Positions 8,965 through 17,344 of a stretch of 64,000 nucleotides of DNA are shown in pieces. Each line of letters opens with the position of its first letter. Within the stretch, counting starts at the first letter, position 1. The position numbers were made by a program, and so were the translations under genes. The DNA is taken from NCBI GenBank assembly GCA_022801595.1, contig JAAWSO010000001.1, positions 154,940 through 218,939 of the forward strand, read 5' to 3'. This DNA is from Clostridiales bacterium. Its GTDB lineage: Bacteria; Bacillota; Clostridia; Oscillospirales; Acutalibacteraceae. The notes beneath the pieces were generated by a model. The model searched no databases. It had not been told where the DNA came from and was given only the letters and a program-made list of their open reading frames with translations.

Positions 8965-9615
8965 TTATTGATTTTGTTTTTTCAATGCTTCCATACCGAA
9001 TTTGCAGAAGGAATTCATACAACAAATGTCGCATTTGGGGTTGCGGGCCACGCAAACGGCACGTCCATGGAGCACCAGACGATGACAGAAATCATTGGAT
9101 TCTTCTGGAGGCAGCAGAGCCCGCAGGTCTTTTTCTACCTTTAAGGGTACGGTGCTGTCTGTCAGGCCAATTTTGCCAGTAATGCGAATGCAGTGGGTAT
9201 CCGTGACCACGGCTGGTTTGTGATAGATGTCGCCCACAATCAAGTTGGCGGTTTTCCGACCCACTCCTGGGAGTTTGGTAAGGGTTTCCACCGTATCGGG
9301 CACAATGCCCGCATATTCGTCCTTGAGCACTTTACACATGGCGAAAATATCCCGGGCTTTGGTTTTATATAGGCCACAGGAGCGGATCAACTCGGCGATT
9401 TCTTCCTCGGAGCCGTTGACATAATCATCCAAGGTAGGGAACCGGGCGAAAAGAGCGGGTGTCACCAGGTTAACCCGGGCGTCCGTACATTGAGCGGAAA
9501 GCCGGGTGGCAATCAGCAATTCCAGTGGATTGGTGTAGGTCAGGGAGCAAGTAGCGTCTGGATATTCTTTTTTCAAGGCCTCCACAGCAGCCAAAGCACG
9601 TTGCTTTTTTGTCAT
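8965..9615 (-). CDS. nth: Endonuclease III (DNA glycosylase/AP lyase)
   Basis: This 216-residue protein removes oxidised pyrimidines in base excision repair. The helix-hairpin-helix Leu-Pro-Gly-Val-Gly-Arg-Lys-Thr-Ala-Asn holds the catalytic lysine; Val-Thr-Asp-Thr-His holds the catalytic aspartate. The C-terminal four-cysteine [4Fe-4S] motif Cys-x6-Cys-x2-Cys-x5-Cys is intact. The frame is open upstream, but ATG 9613-9615 has GGAAGGAG eight bases before it and gives the normal family start (Met-Thr-Lys-Lys-Gln-Arg). It is expressed alone, ahead of tRNA-Val. Confidence 0.96.
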   Translation of the reverse strand: MTKKQRALAAVEALKKEYPDATCSLTYTNPLELLIATRLSAQCTDARVNLVTPALFARFPTLDDYVNGSEEEIAELIRSCGLYKTKARDIFAMCKVLKDEYAGIVPDTVETLTKLPGVGRKTANLIVGDIYHKPAVVTDTHCIRITGKIGLTDSTVPLKVEKDLRALLPPEESNDFCHRLVLHGRAVCVARNPKCDICCMNSFCKFGMEALKKQNQ

Positions 9616-9837
9616 AAGAAAAGCTCCTTCCAGTTTTCTTTTTTTATTGTATCGCAAAATTCCCATGGGGGCAAGCCCCAAGACAGCAACCGATTTCAAG
9701 ATCGTCCTCTCAGAAACTAGGCGGCGTGAAGGAGGATACTTTGATCTTCTGGCAAGTTTGCTTGGGATAATGGACGAAATTTTAGAAAGAACTCCATGCT
9801 AATCTCGCGTTATTTCGATAGGTTTCAAAATATTTTC

Positions 9838-9889
9838 TTGACAGGAAGCGAGTGGATCTGATATCCTATATTTAGAATATTATCTAAAT
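9838..9889 (+). promoter_or_regulatory. Promoter and candidate operator of the sdpR-sdpI-like operon
   Basis: A TTGACA box (9838-9843) is followed after 18 bases by TATCCT (9862-9867). Directly downstream is a perfect 7-bp inverted repeat, ATTTAGA at 9870-9876 and TCTAAAT at 9883-9889, with a 6-base spacer. It overlaps the likely start of transcription. Its place and symmetry suit a dimeric ArsR-type autorepressor, here the gene that starts at 9908. Binding is inferred. Confidence 0.6.
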
Positions 9890-9907
9890 AGAAACGGGAA
9901 GGAGAGG

Positions 9908-10213
9908 ATGGGATTGGGGTTTCAGGAAAGCATCAAAGCGTTATCCCACCCGACCCGGCGAAAAATTCTCAAGCTTTTGAAGCGAGGACGGATGTCAGCG
10001 GGGGAAATCGGGGAGCATTTTCAGATGACAGGGGCGACGATTTCCCATCATCTTTCTATTTTAAAACATGCTAATTTAATCAGCTGTGAAAAAGAAGGCA
10101 CCTTCATTTATTATGAAATTAATCTATCGGTAATGGAGGAACTATTCGCTTGGTTCCAGGATTTTTTGAAGGAGGGGGAAGCGTATGAAACAAAAAATAA
10201 AAATGGTCAATAA
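9908..10213 (+). CDS. ArsR-family autorepressor (SdpR-like)
   Basis: This 101-residue winged-helix protein begins with the ArsR signature Ala-Leu-Ser-His-Pro-Thr-Arg-Arg-Lys-Ile-Leu. Its recognition helix is Thr-Gly-Ala-Thr-Ile-Ser-His-His-Leu and the wing is Glu-Gly-Thr-Phe-Ile-Tyr-Tyr-Glu-Ile. No metal-binding cysteine pair is visible, which fits the SdpR subgroup rather than ArsR or SmtB metal sensors. It overlaps the next gene by 29 bases. In Bacillus subtilis, SdpR represses sdpRI and is sequestered at the membrane by SdpI when toxin is present; the gene pair here suggests the same logic, but this is inference. An inverted repeat upstream may be its operator. Confidence 0.85.
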   Translation: MGLGFQESIKALSHPTRRKILKLLKRGRMSAGEIGEHFQMTGATISHHLSILKHANLISCEKEGTFIYYEINLSVMEELFAWFQDFLKEGEAYETKNKNGQ

Positions 10214-10841
10214 AATCTTTTGGGTATTCCCAGCGGTGGGCATGGTGGTTGCCGCGGTGGCTTATCCATTTTTACCCCAGCAGCTTGTCACTCACTGGGA
10301 TTTTTCCGGGCAGCCAGACCAAACCATGCACAAAGCTTTTTTGTTTGTAATTCCATTGGTGCTGGCATTCTGTGTTTTTGTGTTTACCTGGCTTCCGGCC
10401 AGGGATCCCAAAGGAAAAAATTACGCTAAATTTCAAAAAGAAAATACGATTTTACAAGTCCTGTTTTTCTTGATTTTACTGGGTGCTGAAATCATTACGA
10501 TTGTGTATGGGTTGGGCTCTCCAGTCAATGTAAAGGTGATCGTATCGTTGGCGCTGGGCGGCTTTTTTGTGATCCTGGGGAATTTGCTGCCAAAATTTAA
10601 GCCCACCGCATTTACTGGAATCCGAACTCCTTGGACTCGAAAAAACCCAGATGTCTGGACGAAAACCCACCGGGTGGGCGGAAAGATCTTTATGGCGAGC
10701 GGGGCTTGTATCATGGCGGCTGGTTTGGTGCCGACCGGATGGAGCATTGCTCTGTTTGTTGTGGCGATTGCGGCGATGATGGTCGTGCCGCTGGTATATT
10801 CTTATGTGGCGTTCCGAAAAGAAAATGAGGGAAAAAATTAA
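10185..10841 (+). CDS. SdpI-family membrane protein
   Basis: This 218-residue protein has about six hydrophobic segments. Its DUF1648-type N-terminus is Tyr-Pro-Phe-Leu-Pro-x-Gln-Leu-Val-Thr-His-Trp-Asp-Phe-Ser-Gly-Gln-Pro-Asp. The middle has the SdpI hallmark Gly-Asn-Leu-Leu-Pro-Lys then Gly-Ile-Arg-Thr-Pro-Trp-Thr, near residues 130-150. In Bacillus subtilis, SdpI gives immunity to the SdpC toxin and also signals to SdpR. No SdpC-like toxin gene is nearby, so it may sense or resist peptides from other strains, or serve another envelope role. It starts inside the regulator gene, so the two are coupled. Confidence 0.82.
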   Translation: MKQKIKMVNKIFWVFPAVGMVVAAVAYPFLPQQLVTHWDFSGQPDQTMHKAFLFVIPLVLAFCVFVFTWLPARDPKGKNYAKFQKENTILQVLFFLILLGAEIITIVYGLGSPVNVKVIVSLALGGFFVILGNLLPKFKPTAFTGIRTPWTRKNPDVWTKTHRVGGKIFMASGACIMAAGLVPTGWSIALFVVAIAAMMVVPLVYSYVAFRKENEGKN

Positions 10842-10943
10842 GGGAGGAAACATTGGATTTTTGTAGTATATTTTTATTGCGTTCCCTCCAGAATCCGTGT
10901 ATAATGAAAAACAAAATATGTTGCTTAGAGAGGTAATCAAATC

Positions 10944-12197
10944 ATGTACCAAGAGATAATGGACACCATTGGGTTTGTAACTGGCTACGACAAAGCGGTC
11001 GGGGAAGCAATGAACCAGGAGCTGAAACGTCAGCAGCGGAACCTGGAATTGATCGCTTCTGAAAATCTTGTTTCCCCTGCGGTGATGGCGGCAATGGGCA
11101 GCATCCTCACCAACAAGTATGCGGAAGGTTATCCCGGCAAACGCTACTATGGAGGCTGCCAATATGTGGATATTGTGGAGGATATTGCCCGCAAGCGCGC
11201 TTGCGAATTGTTTGGCGCCGAATATGCCAATGTACAAGCCCATTCCGGCGCCCAGGCCAATATGGCGGTTTATTTTGCCTTGCTTCAGCCCGGCGATACG
11301 GTTATGGGCATGAGCTTGGCGGAAGGCGGCCATTTGACCCACGGTTCCCCAGTCAATATGTCCGGCAGTTATTACAATTTTGTTGCATATGGCGTCGATC
11401 CAGTAACCCACCGGATTGACTACGATAAGCTGGAAGCTCAGGCAAAAGAAGTGAAGCCAAAAATGATCGTAGCTGGCGCCAGCGCTTATCCAAGGACCAT
11501 TGATTTTCCGCGTTTCCGTGAAATTGCCGACCAGGTTGGAGCCATCTTCATGGTGGATATGGCTCACATTGCCGGTTTGGTGGCGGCAGGGGTTCACCCA
11601 AATCCAGTGGAGCATGCCCACATTGTGACCAGTACCACTCACAAAACCTTGCGCGGTCCTCGCGGCGGTTTGATTCTCTGCGGCGAGGAATATGCCAAGG
11701 CCATTGACAAGGCGATTTTCCCAGGGATCCAGGGCGGCCCGCTGATGCATGTGATCGCTGGCAAGGCAGTTTGTTTGGGAGAGGCTCTACAGCCAGAATT
11801 TCAGGAATATGGCCGCAAGGTAGTGGAGAATGCTAAGGCATTGGCGGAAGGCTTGACCAAGCGTGGCGTGAAGCTGGTTTCCGGCGGCACCGATAACCAC
11901 TTGCTGCTGGTTGATCTGAGCGGAAGCGAACTGACGGGCAAAGAGCTGGAGCGCCGTCTGGATGACGTATATATCACCGTCAACAAGAACACCGTGCCAA
12001 ACGAGCAGCGCAGCCCATTTGTGACCAGCGGCGTGCGGATTGGTACCCCCGCAGTTACGACCCGTGGTCTGAATCCTGGAGATATGGATGTAATCGCCGA
12101 TTGCATTGCGTTGGCAATCCAGGATTTTGACAACAACGTGGATAAGATTCGTGGGATGGTGGAAGAGATTTGCCGCCGTTATCCGTTGTATGAGTAA
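10944..12197 (+). CDS. glyA: Serine hydroxymethyltransferase
   Basis: This 417-residue PLP enzyme interconverts serine and glycine while loading tetrahydrofolate with a one-carbon unit. The PLP lysine is Lys234 in [14 protein letters not shown]. Also present are Ile-Ala-Ser-Glu-Asn near residue 38, Tyr-Pro-Gly-Lys-Arg-Tyr-Tyr-Gly-Gly and Asp-Met-Ala-His-Ile-Ala-Gly-Leu. ATG 10944 follows AGAGAGG. Length is normal. It appears to be a single-gene unit with a GC-rich hairpin after it. It joins with thyX and the folate cyclo-ligase further right as the one-carbon genes of this window. Confidence 0.97.
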   Translation: MYQEIMDTIGFVTGYDKAVGEAMNQELKRQQRNLELIASENLVSPAVMAAMGSILTNKYAEGYPGKRYYGGCQYVDIVEDIARKRACELFGAEYANVQAHSGAQANMAVYFALLQPGDTVMGMSLAEGGHLTHGSPVNMSGSYYNFVAYGVDPVTHRIDYDKLEAQAKEVKPKMIVAGASAYPRTIDFPRFREIADQVGAIFMVDMAHIAGLVAAGVHPNPVEHAHIVTSTTHKTLRGPRGGLILCGEEYAKAIDKAIFPGIQGGPLMHVIAGKAVCLGEALQPEFQEYGRKVVENAKALAEGLTKRGVKLVSGGTDNHLLLVDLSGSELTGKELERRLDDVYITVNKNTVPNEQRSPFVTSGVRIGTPAVTTRGLNPGDMDVIADCIALAIQDFDNNVDKIRGMVEEICRRYPLYE

Positions 12198-12220
12198 AAT
12201 TTTTCTTTCTATTTTTGTGG

Positions 12221-12249
12221 AAATGGGCGGGCGTTTTGTCCGCCCATTT
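12221..12249 (+). terminator. Hairpin after glyA, probable terminator
   Basis: A perfect 10-bp stem (12221-12230 with 12240-12249) closes a 9-base loop, 24 bases after the glyA stop. The T-run after it is weak, so efficient intrinsic termination is uncertain. Confidence 0.5.
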
Positions 12250-12321
12250 ATGCATGGACCATCTTTTTTTCGAATATGATAAAACCAGACAACCCTGGAA
12301 AAACAGGCAGGAGGTGAACCC

Positions 12322-13602
12322 ATGGCGGCACCGTTAGCAGATCGGCTGCGTCCCAAAACCTTAGAGGATATGGTGGGGCAGCGGCATCTTCTCGCGCCGG
12401 GGAAGGTCTTACGCAAAATCATAGAATCGGGAGAGATCCCAAACTTGGTATTTTATGGCCCGTCTGGAGTGGGGAAAACCACCCTGGCAACCATGATTGC
12501 CCGCCAGACCAATCGGAAATTATTCAAACTAAACGGGACCACAGCGTCTACTTCCGATATCCGGGACGTGGTATCCAGTTTGGACACCCTGGAAACGGTC
12601 AATGGCATTTTGCTCTATCTGGACGAGATCCAGTATTTTAATAAGAAACAACAGCAGACCTTATTGGAATTCATGGAAAATGGACAAATCACGCTCATTG
12701 CGTCCACGACGGAAAATCCATATTTTTATGTATACAATGCGATTTTAAGCCGTTCCACGGTCTTTGAGTTCAAACCGGTGGAAGCGTCAGAGGTGGAGCA
12801 GGCGGTGGAACGGGCGTTTGTATTTCTAGAAGGGGAGCGGAAGGAAACTATTGTCCGGGAACAGGGGGTGGCGGCTTATATCGCCACAGCCTGTGGCGGT
12901 GATGTGAGGAAAGCCATGAACGCCGCAGAGCTTTGTGTGCTATCCGCAGACCGCAGCGACGGCATTTGCAGTGTAACCCTACAGCAGGCTAAGGAGGTTT
13001 CTCAGCGCAGCTCCATGCGGTATGATAAAGATGGGGAGGAGCATTACGATATCCTGTCCGCTTTTCAGAAGTCCATGAGAGGTTCGGACAGCAATGCCGC
13101 GCTTCACTATCTGGCTCGTTTGCTAGAGGCGGGGGATCTGCCTTCGGCTTGCCGGCGGCTCATGGTTTGCGCCTGTGAGGATGTGGGGCTGGCATGGCCC
13201 CAGATTCTTCCGATTGTCAAGGCGGCTGTGGATATTGCTTTGCAGGTCGGTTTGCCGGAAGCCCAGATTCCTTTAGCGGACGCCGTGGTTTTGGTAGCCA
13301 ATGCTCCCAAATCCAACACAGCGTATGTAGGGATCAAGCAAGCAATGCATGACATCCACTTGGGCAAGGTAGGCAGTATTCCCCGGCAGCTACAAAATAA
13401 GCATTGTGATGGCGCGGACCGGGATCGCAATCGCAAGGGACAGTTTTATCAATATCCCCATGAATTTCCCAACCGCTGGGTGAAGCAGCAGTATTTACCG
13501 GATGAGCTGAAGGACACGGTCTATTATGAATATGGCGACAATAAAAATGAACAGGCCTTCCGCTTATATTGGGAAAAAATAAAAAATGGAACCAATCTTT
13601 AG
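12322..13602 (+). CDS. rarA: Replication-associated recombination protein A (AAA ATPase)
   Basis: This 426-residue protein belongs to the RarA/MgsA/WRNIP1 family, which acts at stalled replication forks and interacts with SSB. It has an N-terminal Ala-Asp-Arg-Leu-Arg-Pro-Lys-Thr-Leu-Glu-Asp segment and Walker A Gly-Pro-Ser-Gly-Val-Gly-Lys-Thr-Thr (46-54). Walker B is Leu-Tyr-Leu-Asp-Glu-Ile-Gln, sensor 1 is Ser-Thr-Thr-Glu-Asn-Pro, and Gly-Gly-Asp-Val-Arg-Lys-Ala is present. The C-terminal tetramerisation domain includes Asp-Arg-Asp-Arg-Asn-Arg-Lys-Gly-Gln near the end. Ribosome site GGAGGTG lies 6 bases before ATG 12322. It seems to be transcribed alone. Confidence 0.95.
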   Translation: MAAPLADRLRPKTLEDMVGQRHLLAPGKVLRKIIESGEIPNLVFYGPSGVGKTTLATMIARQTNRKLFKLNGTTASTSDIRDVVSSLDTLETVNGILLYLDEIQYFNKKQQQTLLEFMENGQITLIASTTENPYFYVYNAILSRSTVFEFKPVEASEVEQAVERAFVFLEGERKETIVREQGVAAYIATACGGDVRKAMNAAELCVLSADRSDGICSVTLQQAKEVSQRSSMRYDKDGEEHYDILSAFQKSMRGSDSNAALHYLARLLEAGDLPSACRRLMVCACEDVGLAWPQILPIVKAAVDIALQVGLPEAQIPLADAVVLVANAPKSNTAYVGIKQAMHDIHLGKVGSIPRQLQNKHCDGADRDRNRKGQFYQYPHEFPNRWVKQQYLPDELKDTVYYEYGDNKNEQAFRLYWEKIKNGTNL

Positions 13603-13620
13603 AAATTTGCTTTGTTTTCC

Positions 13621-13649
13621 TTGTAAGGTGTAGACAAATGTGGTAAGAT
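13621..13649 (+). promoter_or_regulatory. Extended -10 promoter of the structured leader and rubredoxin gene
   Basis: TTGTAA (13621-13626) and TAAGAT (13644-13649) are 17 bases apart. A TG dinucleotide sits one base before the -10 box, making an extended -10. Transcription would start near 13656, about 290 bases before the coding start at 13943, leaving a long untranslated leader. Confidence 0.6.
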
Positions 13650-13655
13650 AATGCT

Positions 13656-13930
13656 ATGTGAACGCAATAGGTGTTATGAAAGTGGAGCATTCCGATGGGA
13701 AACAGATTCTGTGGGAATCTAGTTTCCGGTTTTATGAATCCTTTAAGTTCTGAATGGTATGCCAGAAATACAGCAGGAAAACCGAGCGGCAAGGTGACTT
13801 GCGGAGTGGGCGGCCGAGATCTAAGGATTCGATACATGTGCCAAGAAAGAGGGCTGGTCACGCAGTTCTTGGTCTGGAAATGGCTGGTTTTCTTGGCAAC
13901 TTCGGCATGAATCTAAATCACGAGGTGTGG
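13656..13930 (+). ncRNA. Candidate structured leader RNA or riboswitch, family unknown
   Basis: This stretch lacks a convincing reading frame but is dense in perfect helices. A stacked hairpin pairs 13698-13703 with 13722-13727 and 13704-13709 with 13715-13720. Helix 13728-13733 with 13778-13783 crosses helix 13736-13743 with 13823-13830, which implies a pseudoknot or a switch. Smaller hairpins are 13748-13767 and 13789-13802. The strand 13839-13848 can pair either with 13866-13872 or, more extensively, with 13889-13898, so two folds exclude each other. I find no match to FMN, TPP, SAM, cobalamin or c-di-GMP-I core motifs. It could be a riboswitch for the flavin reductase-rubredoxin gene or an independent small RNA. 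Confidence 0.5.
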
Positions 13931-13942
13931 AGGTATTTTAGA

Positions 13943-14599
13943 ATGAAAAACGAAATTTTAAGAAATTTATCTTATGGAATGTATGCAATTGGTGTTAAAG
14001 GAAAAGAAAATGCCTCTGCATGCATTGTGAATACGGTCTTTCAAGTAACATCATCCCCTCAGTTGATTGCTGTGAGTATGAATCACAACAATTATAGCCA
14101 TGACTGTATTGTAGAACATGGGATGTTTACGGTGTCGGTACTGTCAGAGGATACGCCGGGCACGGTGATCGGTGCATTGGGCTTCAATTCTGGGCGGGAT
14201 AATTATAAGTTGGGAAATATCCGGCACAAGGTGCTCCAGGAGGGTGTTCCAGTTATTAAGGAGCAGTGCTGCTGCTGGATGCTCTGCAAGGTGGTTAGCA
14301 AAGTGAATACTCCGACCCATACGGTTTTTATTGCGGAAGTGGTGGCAGGAAGCGACAAGAGCCGAGGCGTGCCTATGACCTATGACTACTACCACAAGGT
14401 GATCAAGGGTCAGGCTCCGCGTAATGCTCCCACTTACGAACAACCGGAGCAGGTCCGCCATTATAATGATGGGGAAAGCTTTATTTGCACCGTGTGCGGT
14501 TACCTGTATCACGATGAGGATGTCCCGTTTGAGGATTTGCCGGATGATTGGGTTTGCCCCATTTGCGGAATGCCAAAGTCTGCGTTCAAACGGAAATAA
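13943..14599 (+). CDS. hrb: High-molecular-weight rubredoxin: flavin reductase-rubredoxin fusion
   Basis: This 218-residue cytoplasmic protein has two domains. Residues 1-155 are an FMN-binding flavin reductase (flavoredoxin-like) domain. Residues 178-218 are a rubredoxin with two Cys-x2-Cys pairs, Cys-Thr-Val-Cys-Gly-Tyr and Cys-Pro-Ile-Cys-Gly, which hold one iron. Hrb proteins of Moorella and clostridia pass electrons from NADH to flavodiiron proteins and help remove oxygen or nitric oxide. The frame is open far upstream, but ATG 13943 has GGAGG nine bases before it and starts at the conserved domain edge. The long structured leader suggests RNA-level control. A strong terminator follows. 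Confidence 0.9.
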   Translation: MKNEILRNLSYGMYAIGVKGKENASACIVNTVFQVTSSPQLIAVSMNHNNYSHDCIVEHGMFTVSVLSEDTPGTVIGALGFNSGRDNYKLGNIRHKVLQEGVPVIKEQCCCWMLCKVVSKVNTPTHTVFIAEVVAGSDKSRGVPMTYDYYHKVIKGQAPRNAPTYEQPEQVRHYNDGESFICTVCGYLYHDEDVPFEDLPDDWVCPICGMPKSAFKRK

Positions 14600-14646
14600 A
14601 CTTACATATGATAGGAATAGTCAGCGTGTTTCATTGACTGTTCTGT

Positions 14647-14680
14647 GCGGTATGACGGATACAGTCATACCGCTTTTTTA
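14647..14680 (+). terminator. Terminator after hrb
   Basis: A perfect 10-bp stem (14647-14656 with 14664-14673) with a 7-base loop is followed by six T residues. It lies between hrb and the acetyltransferase gene. Confidence 0.9.
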
Positions 14681-14716
14681 TATTTTAAAATGATGACTGG
14701 AAAGAGGTGTGGTCCC

Positions 14717-15280
14717 TTGAATCAACAAAAGAATGCTATGTGGGCGGGCCAAATGGTTTCCCTAGAGGGGATGCGGGAACAATTGCTTTGCAGAGAATTG
14801 TGCTATATTCAGCATCACCTTTCTTACGGACAGATGCGTACCGGACAGAACATTCTCCGCAAGCTCTTGGGAGGCGCTAAGGGGGAGTGCTTTGTAGAAA
14901 CACCGTTTTGGTGTACCTATGGAAATCGAATTACCGTGGGAGAAAATTTTCGTGCCAGTCATCACCTAACGATCTTGGATGCGGCACCAGTTACCTTTGG
15001 GAACCACGTGTGCGTAGGTCCTAATTGCCGTTTTCATACGGCAGGATATCCACAGTATGCTGGGAGATATGCCTTTGCTTCGCCGATCACGGTGGGGAAT
15101 CGGGTGTGGATTGGCAGCGGCGTTACGGTATTGCCGGGCGTTTCGATTGGAGATGGCACTGTTGTCAGCGCAGGAAGTGTGGTGACAAGCGACCTTCCGC
15201 CTGGTGTGGTGGCGGCAGGCAATCCCTGCCGGGTGATCCGTTTTCTCACCGAAGGAGAACGGGGATGTTGGAAAAACTAA
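14717..15280 (+). CDS. Maltose/galactoside O-acetyltransferase-type hexapeptide acetyltransferase
   Basis: This 187-residue protein has a maltose-acetyltransferase N-terminal helix region and a left-handed parallel beta-helix of hexapeptide repeats. The repeats include Val-Gly-Asn-Arg-Val-Trp-Ile-Gly-Ser-Gly-Val-Thr-Val-Leu-Pro-Gly-Val and end with Ala-Gly-Asn-Pro-Cys-Arg-Val-Ile-Arg. His124-like chemistry is suggested by Cys-Arg-Phe-His-Thr-Ala-Gly-Tyr. Such enzymes move acetyl from acetyl-CoA to a sugar hydroxyl, often for detoxification. I chose TTG 14717, which follows AGAGGTG by about eight bases. Upstream ATG codons in frame lie in or just after the preceding terminator and have no ribosome site. 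Confidence 0.85.
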   Translation: MNQQKNAMWAGQMVSLEGMREQLLCRELCYIQHHLSYGQMRTGQNILRKLLGGAKGECFVETPFWCTYGNRITVGENFRASHHLTILDAAPVTFGNHVCVGPNCRFHTAGYPQYAGRYAFASPITVGNRVWIGSGVTVLPGVSIGDGTVVSAGSVVTSDLPPGVVAAGNPCRVIRFLTEGERGCWKN

Positions 15281-15285
15281 GGAAG

Positions 15286-15312
15286 AAGGGGGAGATGCGC
15301 TCCCCTTTTTTA
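15286..15312 (+). terminator. Terminator after the acetyltransferase gene
   Basis: A short GC-rich stem (GGGGAG with CTCCCC) is followed by six T residues, just after the stop codon at 15280. Confidence 0.75.
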
Positions 15313-15383
15313 TGCACAGAATCACCCAGCCTGGATATGATAGATAGTAGGAGCCATCCAAGGATTTTTCGGAAAGGGAGTAC

Positions 15384-15629
15384 ATGGTTATGGAACAGTT
15401 TATTTCACTCGCTCAACTGCCCGTTGGCGGAATCGCCCGGGTCAAACAGCTTTTGTCAACTGGAAGTATGCGCAGACGCTTGCAGGATATTGGTTTAATC
15501 GAAGGCACCCAGGTGCGCTGTGTGCAGAAAAGCCCGGCGGGAGACCCGATTGCCTATGAAATTCGTGGCGCGGTGATTGCGCTGCGCACCGACGATTCCT
15601 CACAAATTTTGATCCAGCCTTCGGAATAA
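15384..15629 (+). CDS. feoA: Ferrous iron transport protein A
   Basis: This 81-residue SH3-like protein has the FeoA pattern of a beta-barrel with Arg-Arg-Arg-Leu-Gln-Asp-Ile-Gly-Leu-Ile-Glu-Gly-Thr and ends with Glu-Ile-Arg-Gly-Ala-Val-Ile-Ala-Leu-Arg. FeoA supports the FeoB ferrous iron transporter at the cytoplasmic face of the membrane. AAAGGGAG lies just before two in-frame ATG codons (15384 and 15390); either may be used. It is 38 bases before feoB. The partner feoB is broken here, so FeoA may have lost its role unless another FeoB exists in the genome. Confidence 0.93.
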   Translation: MVMEQFISLAQLPVGGIARVKQLLSTGSMRRRLQDIGLIEGTQVRCVQKSPAGDPIAYEIRGAVIALRTDDSSQILIQPSE

Positions 15630-15667
15630 GGATACCTGGCTGATCAATTGCAGATGAGGTGATACCA

Positions 15668-17344
15668 ATGAACGACCGAAAGAAAAAGACTATATGTCTG
15701 GCGGGAAACCCGAATGTGGGCAAGAGCACCGTATTTAACGCGCTGACCGGGAGCAACCAGCATACAGGAAACTGGGCGGGGAAAACCGTCTCCAATGCCC
15801 AGGGAAAATGTGTGCATGGGGAGACGGAATATACCATTGTGGATTTGCCCGGCACCTATTCCCTGATGGCCCATTCTGCTGAGGAAGAGGTGGCCCGAGA
15901 CTACATTTGTTTTGGGGAAGCGGATGTAGTGGTGGTGGTTTGCGACGCTACCTGTTTGGAACGAAACTTAAATCTGGTGTTGCAAACCATGGAGATTACC
16001 AGCAATGTGGTGGTTTGTGTCAATCTGATGGACGAGGCAAAAAAAAAGAAGATCATCATTGACTTGGATCAACTGGAAACCAACTTGGGGGTGCCAGTCA
16101 TTGCAACCACAGCACGCAGCAAAAAGGGGCTGGATACCTTGTTGAATACGGTGGATGATGTGGTGTATGGACGGAAAGGCAAAGCGCCCCGCCCAGTACG
16201 GATGCGGTATGTTAAGCAATTGGAGCAGGCGGTGGATCTGCTGCAGCCTGCCGTTGAAAAAAAGTTAGGTGGAAAATGGAATAGTCGTTGGATTTCCCTC
16301 AAGCTGTTGGATGACGATGAAACCATCCTAAAAACATTCCTCCAGTTTTTGGGGGAGGATATCACTCAGGATCCACAGGTCAAGGAAAAACGAGAGCAAG
16401 CGCAGCGACAATTGCAGGATTGTGGCATTCCCTTGGATTTGGTCAAGGATAAAATCGTTTCCTGCTTTGTGATTACAGCAGAAGGGATTTGTGCGGATTG
16501 TGTCACATTTTCCGGTAGCTGCCATGCCCGGGATCGAAAAATTGACCGGATTTTAACCAGTAAACTGACGGGAATTCCCATCATGCTTTTGATGCTGATG
16601 CTCATTTTCTGGCTGACGATTAGTGGGGCGAACTATCCATCCCAACTGCTGTCTGACGGGCTATTTTGGGTGCAGGATCGTCTTACCGATTTTTTCCACT
16701 GGCTCCAGGCGCCGGAATGGCTGCATGGTATGTTGGTCTTAGGGGTATACCGGGTTCTGGCGTGGGTAGTTTCTGTTATGCTGCCGCCGATGGCGATTTT
16801 CTTCCCGCTGTTTACTCTGCTGGAAGATTTCGGATATTTGCCTCGAGTGGCTTTTAATTTAGATAAATATTTCAAAAAAGCCAATGCCTGCGGCAAACAG
16901 GCCTTAACAATGTGTCAAGGATTTGGCTGTAATGCCGTAGGCGTTGTGGGATGTCGGATTATTGATTCCCCTAGGGAGCGGCTCATTGCTATGGTGACCA
17001 ATAATTTTGTTCCCTGCAACGGACGATTGCCGCAACCACAAAATGGGAAACAAAAAAGCAAGATGGGAGTGCCCCAATCTTGCTTTTTGATTGATTACTG
17101 GTTTTCATTCATATTTATCGTTTCCAAAGGAAAGGTCATCCCAATGTTCTTCGGTTGGTTTCGGTTGGTTGATAGAGCAGACTCCGCCCTCACATTGTAT
17201 TTGGAACTTCTCTACCATTTGTCTCAGAAGCTGTGCCTGACCGGAAAGTTCTTCACTGGCGGCAGCGCTTTCTTCAGAAGTAGCCGAGTTGTTTTGTACA
17301 ACCATGGAGATTTGGGAAATACCGTCGGAAATTGTGTGGATTAA
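15668..17344 (+). pseudogene. feoB: FeoB ferrous iron transporter, C-terminally truncated
   Basis: Residues up to about 455 are a good FeoB: G1 motif Gly-Asn-Pro-Asn-Val-Gly-Lys-Ser-Thr (13-21), G3 Asp-Leu-Pro-Gly-Thr, G4 Asn-Leu-Met-Asp, a helical guanine-dissociation-inhibitor-like domain, then the first half of the membrane gate domain. Homology stops right after the conserved Asn-Phe-Val-Pro-Cys-Asn-Gly-Arg at about 17029. From there the frame reads through a terminator and the antisense 3' end of the chemoreceptor gene to a stop at 17344. The second gate half and FeoB C-terminal domain are absent and I do not find them elsewhere in the window. Start ATG 15668 follows GAGGTG. FeoB proteins are usually 650-800 residues, so this one is unlikely to transport iron. 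Confidence 0.85.
17053..17088. terminator. Hairpin at the feoB breakpoint, terminator of the chemoreceptor gene
   Basis: A 12-bp stem (17053-17064 with 17077-17088) encloses a small GC inner stem. Runs of A and T at both ends make it usable in both directions. It lies 17-52 bases after the chemoreceptor stop codon and within 25 bases of where feoB homology ends. Confidence 0.85.

Noticed and set aside
10476..11750. Long minus-strand frame of 424 codons across sdpI and glyA
   Set aside because: It lies opposite two clear genes, has no ribosome site and no family pattern; it is a shadow of their codon use.
13656..13930. FMN riboswitch before the flavin reductase-rubredoxin gene
   Set aside because: The conserved FMN aptamer core (GGGCAGGG, ATTCCCGACCGGCGGT) is not there.
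13754..13942. In-frame N-terminal extension of the rubredoxin fusion protein
   Set aside because: The extension shows no homology and covers strong RNA helices; the start at 13943 has GGAGG and fits the family.
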